This document shows, piece after piece, positions 1-5,271 of a DNA stretch of 6,087 bases (position 1 is its first letter; each line of letters begins with the position of its first letter). The stretch is from Clostridia bacterium (GTDB taxonomy: Bacteria > Bacillota > Clostridia > Oscillospirales > Acutalibacteraceae), in NCBI GenBank assembly GCA_900764115.1, contig CAAFMR010000354.1, forward strand, positions 1 through 6,087, written 5' to 3'. A program made the translations under genes and the position numbers. Under the pieces are notes generated by a model. The model saw only the letters and a list, made by a program, of their open reading frames with translations, searched no databases and had not been told where the DNA came from.

Positions 1-170
1 GTGACATGCTCCAACAGATCGCCGATGGAATGGAGCGCTTTGCCGGCATTGCGCTTGATGCCTTTTTTGTTTTTCTGCATATAGCAGGTGCCGATGATGC
101 CGGCGGTGCCGCCGACCACCAAGCCCATACCCATACCCTTCATGAAATCGCCTACGGTTTTACTGCACAT
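1..170 (-). CDS. Small glycine-rich membrane protein (YtxH-like), 3' end beyond the window
   Basis: Reading the minus strand from an ATG at 170-168 gives an open frame of 56 codons that reaches the left edge without a stop, so the C-terminus is missing. A purine-rich ribosome binding site (AAAGGGGG on the minus strand, plus-strand 181-188) lies 10 bases before the ATG and supports this start. The protein begins MCSKTVGDFMKG. It continues with a Gly/Met/Val/Ile-rich segment at about residues 12-31 that could span or dip into the membrane, then a basic stretch (QKNKKGIKRNAGK, residues 32-44) and the start of an amphipathic helix. This pattern resembles small YtxH-like proteins common in Clostridia, whose function is unknown. 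The basic stretch after the hydrophobic segment suggests a cytoplasmic C-terminal side. It is divergent from trmL. Function is not assigned; that it is coding is likely but not certain. Confidence 0.66.
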   Translation of the reverse strand, partial: MCSKTVGDFMKGMGMGLVVGGTAGIIGTCYMQKNKKGIKRNAGKALHSIGDLLEHV

Positions 171-221
171 ACGGATTTTGCCCCCTTTCTGCCGGTAGTC
201 TGCCCATAAACGGGAAAAATA

Positions 222-251
222 TTGACGGATGGCGCATTTTTCTGCTATAAT
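222..251 (+). promoter_or_regulatory. Promoter of trmL (sigma-A type, extended -10)
   Basis: TTGACG (222-227) and TATAAT (246-251) are separated by 18 bases. A TGC just before the -10 box (243-245) gives an extended -10. Transcription should start near 258, about 30 bases before the trmL ATG. The -10 box sits in a small palindrome, GCTATAATAGC (244-254). Confidence 0.8.
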
Positions 252-287
252 AGCGGGCAGAATTTTCAGGAAGGAGTCCTATACGCA

Positions 288-788
288 ATGTCCACCTTGA
301 ATATCGTGCTGGTAGAGCCGGAAATTCCGCAAAACACCGGGAATATCAGCCGCACCTGCGCTGCCACCGGCGCCCGCCTGCATTTGGTTGAGCCGCTGGG
401 ATTTACCATTGACGACCGCCAGCTTAAACGGGCAGGTCTGGATTACTGGCGCTTGTTGGATATCACCTATTACAAGAATTTAGAGGACTTTTTTGCCCGG
501 AATACCGGTCCGTATTTCTATTTTTCCACCAAGGCAAAGCAGATTCATTCCGAGGTTACCTATCCGGACGGCGCCTATCTGGTGTTTGGCAAGGAGACCC
601 GCGGGCTGCCGGAGGAGCTGCTCTGCGCCCACCCGGACAGCTGTGTGCGGCTGCCGATGATCGACCGGGATGAGGCGCGTTCGCTGAATCTGTCCAATTC
701 GGTGGCGGTGGGGGTGTATGAGGTGCTGCGGCAATGGGGCTACCCCGGGATGCGCACCCAGGGGCGTCTGACGCAGTATCCGGATTGA
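288..788 (+). CDS. trmL: tRNA (cytidine(34)-2'-O)-methyltransferase TrmL (SPOUT family)
   Basis: This 166-residue protein matches the short single-domain TrmL/CspR group of SPOUT methyltransferases. Known members use S-adenosylmethionine to methylate the 2'-OH of the wobble nucleotide 34 in certain leucine tRNAs, acting as dimers in the cytoplasm. All three family blocks are visible: N16-TGNISRT-23 with the conserved Asn and Arg, the glycine-rich VFGKETRGLP at residues 99-108, and RSLNLSNSVA at residues 131-140, the last two forming the trefoil-knot cofactor site. Length is close to the usual 155-165. The ATG at 288 was chosen because AGGAAGGAG (268-276) lies 11 bases upstream; the frame stays open further upstream, but that would run into the -35 box. 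It has its own promoter, and nothing indicates a functional link to the downstream genes. Confidence 0.95.
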   Translation: MSTLNIVLVEPEIPQNTGNISRTCAATGARLHLVEPLGFTIDDRQLKRAGLDYWRLLDITYYKNLEDFFARNTGPYFYFSTKAKQIHSEVTYPDGAYLVFGKETRGLPEELLCAHPDSCVRLPMIDRDEARSLNLSNSVAVGVYEVLRQWGYPGMRTQGRLTQYPD

Positions 789-810
789 GCGGGCGGCTGA
801 ACGGGCTGAC

Positions 811-839
811 TTGAAAACCCTTGCATGGCGTGATATACT
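811..839 (+). promoter_or_regulatory. Promoter of the two-gene G3E P-loop operon
   Basis: TTGAAA (811-816) and TATACT (834-839) are separated by 17 bases, with TGA directly before the -10 box as an extended -10. A second TATAAT follows at 841-846 without a well-spaced -35 box. The start of transcription would be near 846, leaving a leader of about 47 bases. No convincing Zur or Fur palindrome is seen around it. Confidence 0.68.
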
Positions 840-892
840 ATATAATAAGCCCGCCGAGGCGAGTGCGAAATTGTAGAAAAGAGTGAGTGTGT

Positions 893-2035
893 ATGACCAA
901 AATAGATGTATTCTCCGGGTTTTTGGGTGCCGGCAAGACCACGCTGATCAAAAAGCTGATTGCCGAAGCCTATAAGGGCGAAAAGCTGGTGCTGATTGAA
1001 AACGAATTCGGCGAGATCGGCATTGACGGCGGTTTTCTTAAGGAAGCAGGCATCGAGATCACCGAGATGAATTCCGGTTGTATCTGCTGCAGCTTGGTGG
1101 GGGATTTCACCAAGGCGTTGCAAAAGGTGCTGGAGGAGCTGCACCCCGACCGGATTCTGATTGAGCCCTCCGGCGTAGGAAAGCTCAGCGATGTGATTCG
1201 GGCAGTCCGTAAGGTGGAGAGCCCTGAGGTGTGTCTCAACTCCTTTACCACAGTGGCGGATGCGACCAAATGCAAGATGTATATGAAGAATTTTGGCGAA
1301 TTCTATAACGATCAGGTGGAGCATGCCGGCTGCATCGTTCTCAGCCGCACCGACGGTATGAGCGAGGAAAAGCGGGAGGCGTGCGTGGCGCTGCTGCGGG
1401 AGCATAACCCGGATGCGGTGATCGTCACCACCCCCTGGCCGCAGCTGGATGGCAGCCGAATCTTGGCGGCAATGGAGCGCAAGGATACGCTGCAGGAGGC
1501 GCTGGAAAAGCTGGCGGCAGAGGATGTCTGTCCGGTGTGCGGACACCATCATCACGATGATGACGATGAAGACGAACATGAGCATCACCATCATCACGAC
1601 GATGAAGACGAGCACGAGCATCACCATCATCACGATGATGAAGACGACCACGACCACGAGCATCATCATCACGACCATGATGAAGATGGTTGCTGCTGCG
1701 GCCACGACCACGACCATGAGCATCATCACCACCATCATGCGGACGAGGTGTTCACCAGCTGGGGCGTGGAAACCACATTGACCTTTACCGCCGCCGGAAT
1801 CCAGCAGGCGCTGGAGGCGCTGGCGCAGACGGACAAGTATGGCACCGTGCTGCGGGCAAAGGGCATTGTTGCCGGCGAGGACGGTCAGTGGATTCATTTC
1901 GACTATGTGCCGGGTGCGCCGGATGTGCGTACCGGTGGGGCGGATGTGATCGGACGCCTGTGTGTGATTGGTTCTCAGCTGAACAAACCGGCATTGGCGG
2001 CGCTGTTCCATTTGCCGTATACGGAGGAAGATTGA
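893..2035 (+). CDS. CobW/COG0523 (G3E) GTPase with large His-rich metal-binding insert
   Basis: This 380-residue protein has the signatures of the COG0523 branch of G3E P-loop GTPases, many of which act as metal chaperones or insertases. Walker A is GFLGAGKTT (9-17). ENEFGEIGID lies at 36-45. The family metal site is CICC (C63, C65, C66). IEPSG (90-94) sits at the Walker B region. The guanine-recognition motif NKxD appears as SRTD (151-154), a departure from the consensus. A CPVC pair (C213, C216) opens an insert at 218-282 with about 32 histidines among Asp and Glu and one CCC (267-269). A CobW C-terminal-like domain follows at about 285-375. The ATG at 893 was preferred over a GTG two codons earlier; the ribosome binding site is weak (GAGTGAG, 881-887). 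Zinc is the likeliest metal from the His insert, but client and metal are unproven. It is co-transcribed with the next gene. Confidence 0.92.
   Translation: MTKIDVFSGFLGAGKTTLIKKLIAEAYKGEKLVLIENEFGEIGIDGGFLKEAGIEITEMNSGCICCSLVGDFTKALQKVLEELHPDRILIEPSGVGKLSDVIRAVRKVESPEVCLNSFTTVADATKCKMYMKNFGEFYNDQVEHAGCIVLSRTDGMSEEKREACVALLREHNPDAVIVTTPWPQLDGSRILAAMERKDTLQEALEKLAAEDVCPVCGHHHHDDDDEDEHEHHHHHDDEDEHEHHHHHDDEDDHDHEHHHHDHDEDGCCCGHDHDHEHHHHHHADEVFTSWGVETTLTFTAAGIQQALEALAQTDKYGTVLRAKGIVAGEDGQWIHFDYVPGAPDVRTGGADVIGRLCVIGSQLNKPALAALFHLPYTEED
1565..1672 (+). repeat. 36-base in-frame tandem repeat encoding His/Asp/Glu blocks
   Basis: Three adjacent 36-base units start at 1565, 1601 and 1637, each beginning GATGAAGACGA. 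The first two are nearly identical and encode the same 12-residue block (DEDEHEHHHHHD); the third has diverged to DEDDHDHEHHHH. The unit length is a multiple of three, so copies can be gained or lost without shifting the frame. This is internal coding repetition in the metal-binding insert, not a separate element. Confidence 0.9.
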
Positions 2036-2036
2036 G

Positions 2037-2978
2037 ATGGAAATTCCGGTTTATCTGTTTACCGGTTTTCTGGAGTCCGGTAAAACCAGCTTCATTCAGG
2101 AAACGCTGGAGGACAAGCGCTTTAACAAAGGCGAACGGACGCTGGTGCTGCTGTGCGAGGAGGGCGAGGTGGAGCTGGAGCCCTCCAAATATCCCGGCAA
2201 AAACGTGTTTATTGAAACGGTGGAGGAGCCATCCCAGCTGACGGCGGAGACCCTTGCCGGATGGCAGAAGCAGCATCGGGCGCAGCGGGTCATCATCGAA
2301 TATAACGGTATGTGGATGCTGCAAACGCTGTTTAACGCCATGCCGCAGGATTGGGTGATCTATCAGGAACTGCTGTTTGCCGACGCCAACACGTTCCTCT
2401 CCTACAATGCCAATATGCGGGGACTGGTGGTGGATAAGCTGAACACTCCCGAGCTGGTGGTGTTCAACCGGATGCCCAAGGATATGGACAAGCTGCCCCT
2501 GCACAAGATCGTGCGGGGGGTCAGCCGCCGCCCGGACATTGCCTATGACCACGGCGGAGACGATGTGGAATATGACGATATCGAGGACCCGCTGCCCTTT
2601 GATGTGAATGCCCCGGTGATCGAGATTGCCGATAGCGACTATGCTCTGTGGTATCGGGATTTGTCGGAGAATATGGACGCATACAAGGGCAAAACCGTGG
2701 AGTTTAAGGGGCAGGTGGTGCTGGATAAGACCGTGCCGGCGGGCTGTTTCATTATCGGTCGACCGCTGATGACCTGCTGCGCCGAGGATATCCGGTTTGC
2801 GGGGCTGGCGTGCGAATGGCCGCAGGCGGCGCAGCTGACCCTAAAGGAATGGGTGCGGGTGCGGGCGACCTTGTCGGTGCGTAAGCACCCCTGCTATGGA
2901 CGGGTCGGTCCGGTGCTGACGGCAGTTTCCGTGGAAAAGGCGGAGGCGCCGGAAAATGAGGTGGCTACTTTCTACTAA
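2037..2978 (+). CDS. Degenerate G3E-like P-loop protein fused to a TIGR03943/DUF1980-like C-terminal domain
   Basis: This 313-residue protein begins with a CobW-like P-loop: strand EIPVYLFTGFL, then Walker A GFLESGKTS (10-18). IIEYNG (86-91) occupies the place of IEPSG in the upstream protein. The CxCC metal motif is absent from this half, and the NKxD position reads NRMP (144-147), so nucleotide binding is plausible while GTP specificity is doubtful. The C-terminal part, from about residue 200, contains GKTVEFKGQV (218-227) and GRPLMTCCAED, with Cys247-Cys248. This resembles the C-terminal domain of TIGR03943/DUF1980 (YcgQ-like) proteins, which are often encoded beside a permease and a COG0523 GTPase. 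The ATG at 2037 lies one base after the previous stop, and GGAGGAAG (2023-2030) is inside that gene, so translation is probably coupled. It may be a partner of the upstream GTPase in metal handling. The C-terminal assignment is from memory of the motif. Confidence 0.82.
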   Translation: MEIPVYLFTGFLESGKTSFIQETLEDKRFNKGERTLVLLCEEGEVELEPSKYPGKNVFIETVEEPSQLTAETLAGWQKQHRAQRVIIEYNGMWMLQTLFNAMPQDWVIYQELLFADANTFLSYNANMRGLVVDKLNTPELVVFNRMPKDMDKLPLHKIVRGVSRRPDIAYDHGGDDVEYDDIEDPLPFDVNAPVIEIADSDYALWYRDLSENMDAYKGKTVEFKGQVVLDKTVPAGCFIIGRPLMTCCAEDIRFAGLACEWPQAAQLTLKEWVRVRATLSVRKHPCYGRVGPVLTAVSVEKAEAPENEVATFY

Positions 2979-3044
2979 AACCGACGAAAATTTCGGCTAT
3001 TTTTGATGTATCCGTATATTTTAGCCATTTTATGCGATAAAGTG

Positions 3045-3072
3045 TTGACAATCCCGCAGGAGGGTGTATAAT
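3045..3072 (+). promoter_or_regulatory. Promoter of the ABC importer operon
   Basis: A consensus TTGACA (3045-3050) and a consensus TATAAT (3067-3072) are separated by 16 bases. Transcription should start near 3079, giving an unusually long 5' leader of about 250 bases before the first importer gene. The -10 box is the centre of a perfect palindrome, GTGTATAATACAC (3064-3076). Confidence 0.85.
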
Positions 3073-3100
3073 ACACTCAAACCTGCGGGTTTTGTATTTT
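3053..3100 (+). terminator. Inverted repeat around the importer -10 box; possible terminator of the upstream operon
   Basis: CCCGCAGG (3053-3060) and CCTGCGGG (3082-3089) are perfect 8-base complements, and the inner GTGT/ACAC (3064-3067, 3073-3076) can also pair. The right arm is followed by TTTTGTATTTT (3090-3100). In RNA reading through from the P-loop genes this would make a GC-rich hairpin with a U-rich tail, which is a plausible intrinsic terminator. RNA started at the local promoter (near 3079) lacks the left arm and would not form it. Alternatively, the two arms could be an operator: one is in the promoter spacer and one just past the start point. Both readings are inference. Confidence 0.5.
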
Positions 3101-3123
3101 AACGAAAGGCGGCGACGGTTTCG

Positions 3124-3201
3124 ATGGCACGATTTACCCGATATTATTATGCCGAGAATGTGGACTGTCCGACGCCGCAGCAGGTGCGGGGCGGTTGCTG
3201 A
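3124..3201 (+). CDS. Possible 25-residue leader peptide with a Tyr-Tyr-Tyr run
   Basis: An ATG at 3124 opens a 25-codon frame ending at TGA 3199-3201, wholly inside the importer leader. It starts MARFTRYYYAENVDC and ends in RGGC. Codons 7-9 (3142-3150) are three consecutive TAT tyrosine codons, and codon 4 is Phe. A purine-rich stretch, AAAGGCGG (3105-3112), lies 11 bases before the ATG, but it can be partly hidden by a small hairpin pairing CGAAA (3103-3107) with TTTCG (3119-3123). The stop codon lies inside a stem that belongs to the terminator-control structure, as expected for ribosome-mediated attenuation. No protein family is expected at this size. The frame could be fortuitous; coding status is inferred from position, codon run and structure together. 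Confidence 0.45.
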   Translation: MARFTRYYYAENVDCPTPQQVRGGC

Positions 3202-3255
3202 ATAGCACCGCCCGGTGTGGACAGTCCATTCGGCGGAGCCTATCCGCTGGATGGA
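3161..3255 (+). promoter_or_regulatory. Structured leader RNA with mutually exclusive stems (attenuator or riboswitch-like)
   Basis: Stem P1 pairs TGGACTGTCC (3161-3170) perfectly with GGACAGTCCA (3219-3228). Inside it are P2, CCGCA (3175-3179) with TGCGG (3185-3189), and P3, GGGCGGT plus GCT (3189-3199) with AGC plus ACCGCCC (3204-3213), having one bulged T and a GAAT loop. This makes a three-way junction. The right arm of P1 shares bases 3225-3228 with the left arm of the terminator at 3225-3255, so full P1 and the full terminator cannot coexist. A further alternative is CCGCC (3208-3212), which pairs either in P3 or with GGCGG (3232-3236) of the terminator arm. The layout fits transcription attenuation. 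I do not recognise a known riboswitch class, and the T-box consensus is absent. Confidence 0.62.
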
Positions 3256-3267
3256 TTTTTTGTTTTT
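3225..3267 (+). terminator. Strong intrinsic terminator in the importer leader
   Basis: TCCATTCGGCGGA (3225-3237) pairs along all 13 positions, with two G-U pairs, with TCCGCTGGATGGA (3243-3255), leaving a GCCTA loop. Six T residues (3256-3261) follow, then GTTTTTG. It is downstream of the promoter and 63 bases before the first importer ATG, so it would end transcription before the operon unless prevented. The left arm overlaps the P1 stem. Confidence 0.85.
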
Positions 3268-3275
3268 GTCCGATT

Positions 3276-3295
3276 GCCGTTCCCATAGGGACGGC
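3276..3295 (+). other. Small hairpin between leader terminator and ribosome binding site
   Basis: GCCGT (3276-3280) and CCC (3282-3284) pair with GGG (3288-3290) and ACGGC (3291-3295), leaving T3281 bulged and an ATA loop. No T-run follows, so it is not a terminator. It ends 18 bases before the importer's ribosome binding site and may protect the 5' end or tune translation. Its role is unknown. Confidence 0.5.
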
Positions 3296-3329
3296 TGGAA
3301 ATAGCACACAGGGAAAGGAAGCAACTACA

Positions 3330-4295
3330 ATGAAAAAGGTAATGGCTTTGGTTTTGGCGCTGGCGCTGGGCGTGTTGCTGTGCAGCTGCGGCAGCCAGAC
3401 GGATACGAAAAAGGACGATGGCACGTATACGGTGGGCATTTGCCAGTTGGCGCAGCATCCGGCGCTGGATGCTGCCACCGAGGGCTTCAAAGAAGCGCTG
3501 ACCGCGGAGCTGGGCGATAAGGTGAAAATTCTGGAGCAAAACGCCTCTGGTGAGGCAAATAATTGCAGCACCATCATCAACGGCTTTGTGTCCCAGAAGG
3601 TGAATCTGATTTTGGCAAACGCCACCTCTCCGTTGCAGGCGGCTGCCTCTGCAACCTCCACGATTCCGGTGCTGGGCACCTCCGTGACGGATTATGCAAC
3701 GGCGCTGGAGATCAAGGACTGGACCGGCACGGTGGGCACCAATGTATCCGGCACCTCCGATCTGGCGCCGCTGGATCAGCAGGCGGCGATGATCAAGGAA
3801 TGGTTCCCGGATAAAAAGACGGTGGGGCTGCTCTATTGCTCCGCTGAGGCGAACAGTCAGTATCAGGTGGATGTGATGACCGCGGAGCTGACGAAGCTGG
3901 GCTATACCTGCAAGCCGTACAGCTTTACCGACTCCAACGATGTGGCGTCGGTGACCCAGAAGGCGTGCGGCGAGGTGGACGTGATCTACATTCCCACCGA
4001 TAACACAGCCGCCAACAACACCGAGGCGATTGCCAACGTGGTGCTGCCCGCCAAGGTGCCGGTTATCGCCGGTGAAGCCGGCATTTGCTCCGGCTGCGGT
4101 GTGGCGACCCTGTCCATCGACTATAAGGATTTGGGAACGGCTACCGGCAAGATGGCGGCGAAGATTCTCAAGGGCGAGGCGGATGTGAAAACGATGCCCG
4201 TGGAATATACCACTAAATTTACCAAGCTCTACAATAAGGACAATTGTGAAAAGCTGGGATTGACCGCTCCCGAGGGCTATACGGCGCAGGAGTAA
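3330..4295 (+). CDS. ABC importer substrate-binding lipoprotein (COG2984/PF04392, TrpX-like)
   Basis: This 321-residue protein is the extracellular ligand-binding subunit of an ABC importer. It starts MKKVMALVLALALG, with a hydrophobic signal segment (residues 4-17) and a lipobox LCSC ending at Cys20, the probable lipid-anchored cysteine; Cys at position -2 is slightly unusual. The mature part has features of the COG2984 periplasmic-binding fold: YTVGICQLAQHPALD near residues 33-46, GTNVSGTSDLAPLDQQ mid-protein, and VPVIAGEAGICSGCG followed by SIDYKDLG. Known relatives include TrpX, the tryptophan importer subunit, so an aromatic amino acid is a reasonable ligand, but this is inference. ATG 3330 is preceded by AAAGGAAG (3314-3321) at 8 bases; the frame is open upstream but has no such site. 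The mature region has eight cysteines besides Cys20, including a CSGC pair (253-256). First gene of the operon, behind the leader attenuator. Confidence 0.92.
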   Translation: MKKVMALVLALALGVLLCSCGSQTDTKKDDGTYTVGICQLAQHPALDAATEGFKEALTAELGDKVKILEQNASGEANNCSTIINGFVSQKVNLILANATSPLQAAASATSTIPVLGTSVTDYATALEIKDWTGTVGTNVSGTSDLAPLDQQAAMIKEWFPDKKTVGLLYCSAEANSQYQVDVMTAELTKLGYTCKPYSFTDSNDVASVTQKACGEVDVIYIPTDNTAANNTEAIANVVLPAKVPVIAGEAGICSGCGVATLSIDYKDLGTATGKMAAKILKGEADVKTMPVEYTTKFTKLYNKDNCEKLGLTAPEGYTAQE

Positions 4296-4338
4296 TGGCT
4301 GCTGTCGGAAAATAATCGAAGAACGGGGTTTTGTAAGC

Positions 4339-5271
4339 ATGGATTTTCTGTTGTCCTTTGCCAACTCGCTGCCCGGCGCCGTGGCGCAGGGGCTGGCGTG
4401 GGCCGTGATGGCTATTGGTGTGTATCTGACTTTCCGTATATTGGATGTGGCGGATCTGACGGTGGACGGCTCGCTGGCGACCGGCGGCGCGGTGTGCGTG
4501 ATGCTCATTCGTGCCGGCTGGAACACCTGGCTGGCGATGCTGTGCGCTTTTGTCGCCGGGTTGCTGGCGGGGCTGGTGACCGGTCTGTTTCATACCCGCT
4601 GCGGGATACCGGCAATTCTTGCCGGTATCCTTACGCAGCTGGCGCTGTATTCCGTCAATCTGCGGATCATGGGGAATAAGTCCAACCAGCCGCTGAGCGT
4701 GGATAAGTACCATCTGCTGGTGTCCCAGCGCTATGTGGGGGAAGCGGCGTGGAATAACCCGCTGCTGATCCTGCTGGTGGTGCTGGCGGTGCTGATCGTG
4801 GTGCTGTATTGGTTCTTCGGCACGGAGCTGGGCAGCTCCCTGCGCGCCACCGGTGCCAATTCCCATATGGCGCGGGCACAGGGCATCAATACCAACCGCA
4901 ACATTGTGCTGGGGCTGATGCTGTCCAACGGCTTTGTGGCGCTTTCCGGTGCCCTGCTGGCGCAATATCAGGGAGCCGTGGATGTGAATATGGGGCGGGG
5001 CGCCATCGTGATCGGTCTGGCGGCGGTTATCATCGGTGAGGTGCTGTTCGACAAGGTGTTCCGCAACTTTGCCCTCAAACTGCTGGCGGTATCCATCGGG
5101 GCGGTTATTTACTACATCGTGCTGCAGATCGTGCTGCAGCTGGGTTTGAATACCAACGACCTCAAGCTGATCACGGCGCTGATCGTAGCGGTGTTTTTGG
5201 CTCTTCCCTACTGGAAAAAGACCGTGTTTGCCCGGGTGGGCAACAAGAAAGGCGGTGCGACCCATGCTTGA
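4339..5271 (+). CDS. ABC importer permease (COG4120, BPD_transp_2 family, TrpY-like)
   Basis: This 310-residue integral membrane protein has about eight or nine hydrophobic segments, roughly at 13-33, 45-60, 64-84, 90-108, 140-160, 187-209, 218-236, 243-265 and 272-290. It carries DLTVDGS (39-45) after the first helix, a signature of this permease group, and GTELGSSLRATG (161-172) in a cytoplasmic loop, where the ATPase is expected to dock. Such permeases usually form a homodimer that passes the substrate delivered by the lipoprotein. It follows the binding-protein gene by 43 bases with no terminator between. The ribosome binding site before ATG 4339 is weak (AACGGGG, 4322-4328, 10 bases away). 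The C-terminus is basic and cytoplasmic (residues 293-310). The family is clear; the substrate is not readable from the permease. Confidence 0.93.
   Translation: MDFLLSFANSLPGAVAQGLAWAVMAIGVYLTFRILDVADLTVDGSLATGGAVCVMLIRAGWNTWLAMLCAFVAGLLAGLVTGLFHTRCGIPAILAGILTQLALYSVNLRIMGNKSNQPLSVDKYHLLVSQRYVGEAAWNNPLLILLVVLAVLIVVLYWFFGTELGSSLRATGANSHMARAQGINTNRNIVLGLMLSNGFVALSGALLAQYQGAVDVNMGRGAIVIGLAAVIIGEVLFDKVFRNFALKLLAVSIGAVIYYIVLQIVLQLGLNTNDLKLITALIVAVFLALPYWKKTVFARVGNKKGGATHA

Noticed and set aside
222..287. Longer N-terminus for TrmL starting at TTG 222
   Set aside because: That codon is the -35 box of the promoter and the predicted transcription start is downstream of it; ATG 288 has a strong ribosome binding site.
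811..892. Zur or Fur operator upstream of the P-loop operon
   Set aside because: TGATATACTATATAATA is AT-rich and loosely symmetric but does not match a Zur-type TCGTAATNATTACGA palindrome or a Fur box.
1544..1738. Direct repeats that could suggest a CRISPR array or a non-coding satellite
   Set aside because: The units are adjacent with no unique spacers, keep the reading frame, and encode His/Asp/Glu blocks inside a well-supported gene.
740..2011. Long minus-strand open frame with a Val/Met/Ile-rich hydrophobic stretch
   Set aside because: It is the antisense shadow of the first P-loop gene; the hydrophobic stretch is just the reverse complement of the CAY/GAY-rich His insert.
2981..3005. 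Terminator directly after the second P-loop gene (CCGA, loop, TCGG, then CTATTTTTG)
   Set aside because: The stem has only four pairs and the T-run is displaced; the inverted repeat at 3053-3100 is a better candidate.
3181..3230. T-box riboswitch in the importer leader, suggested by AGCACCGCC and by the link to tryptophan-type importers
   Set aside because: The conserved AGGGTGGNACCGCG core with the TGGN bulge is absent, and the roughly 190-base leader before the terminator shows no typical Stem I.
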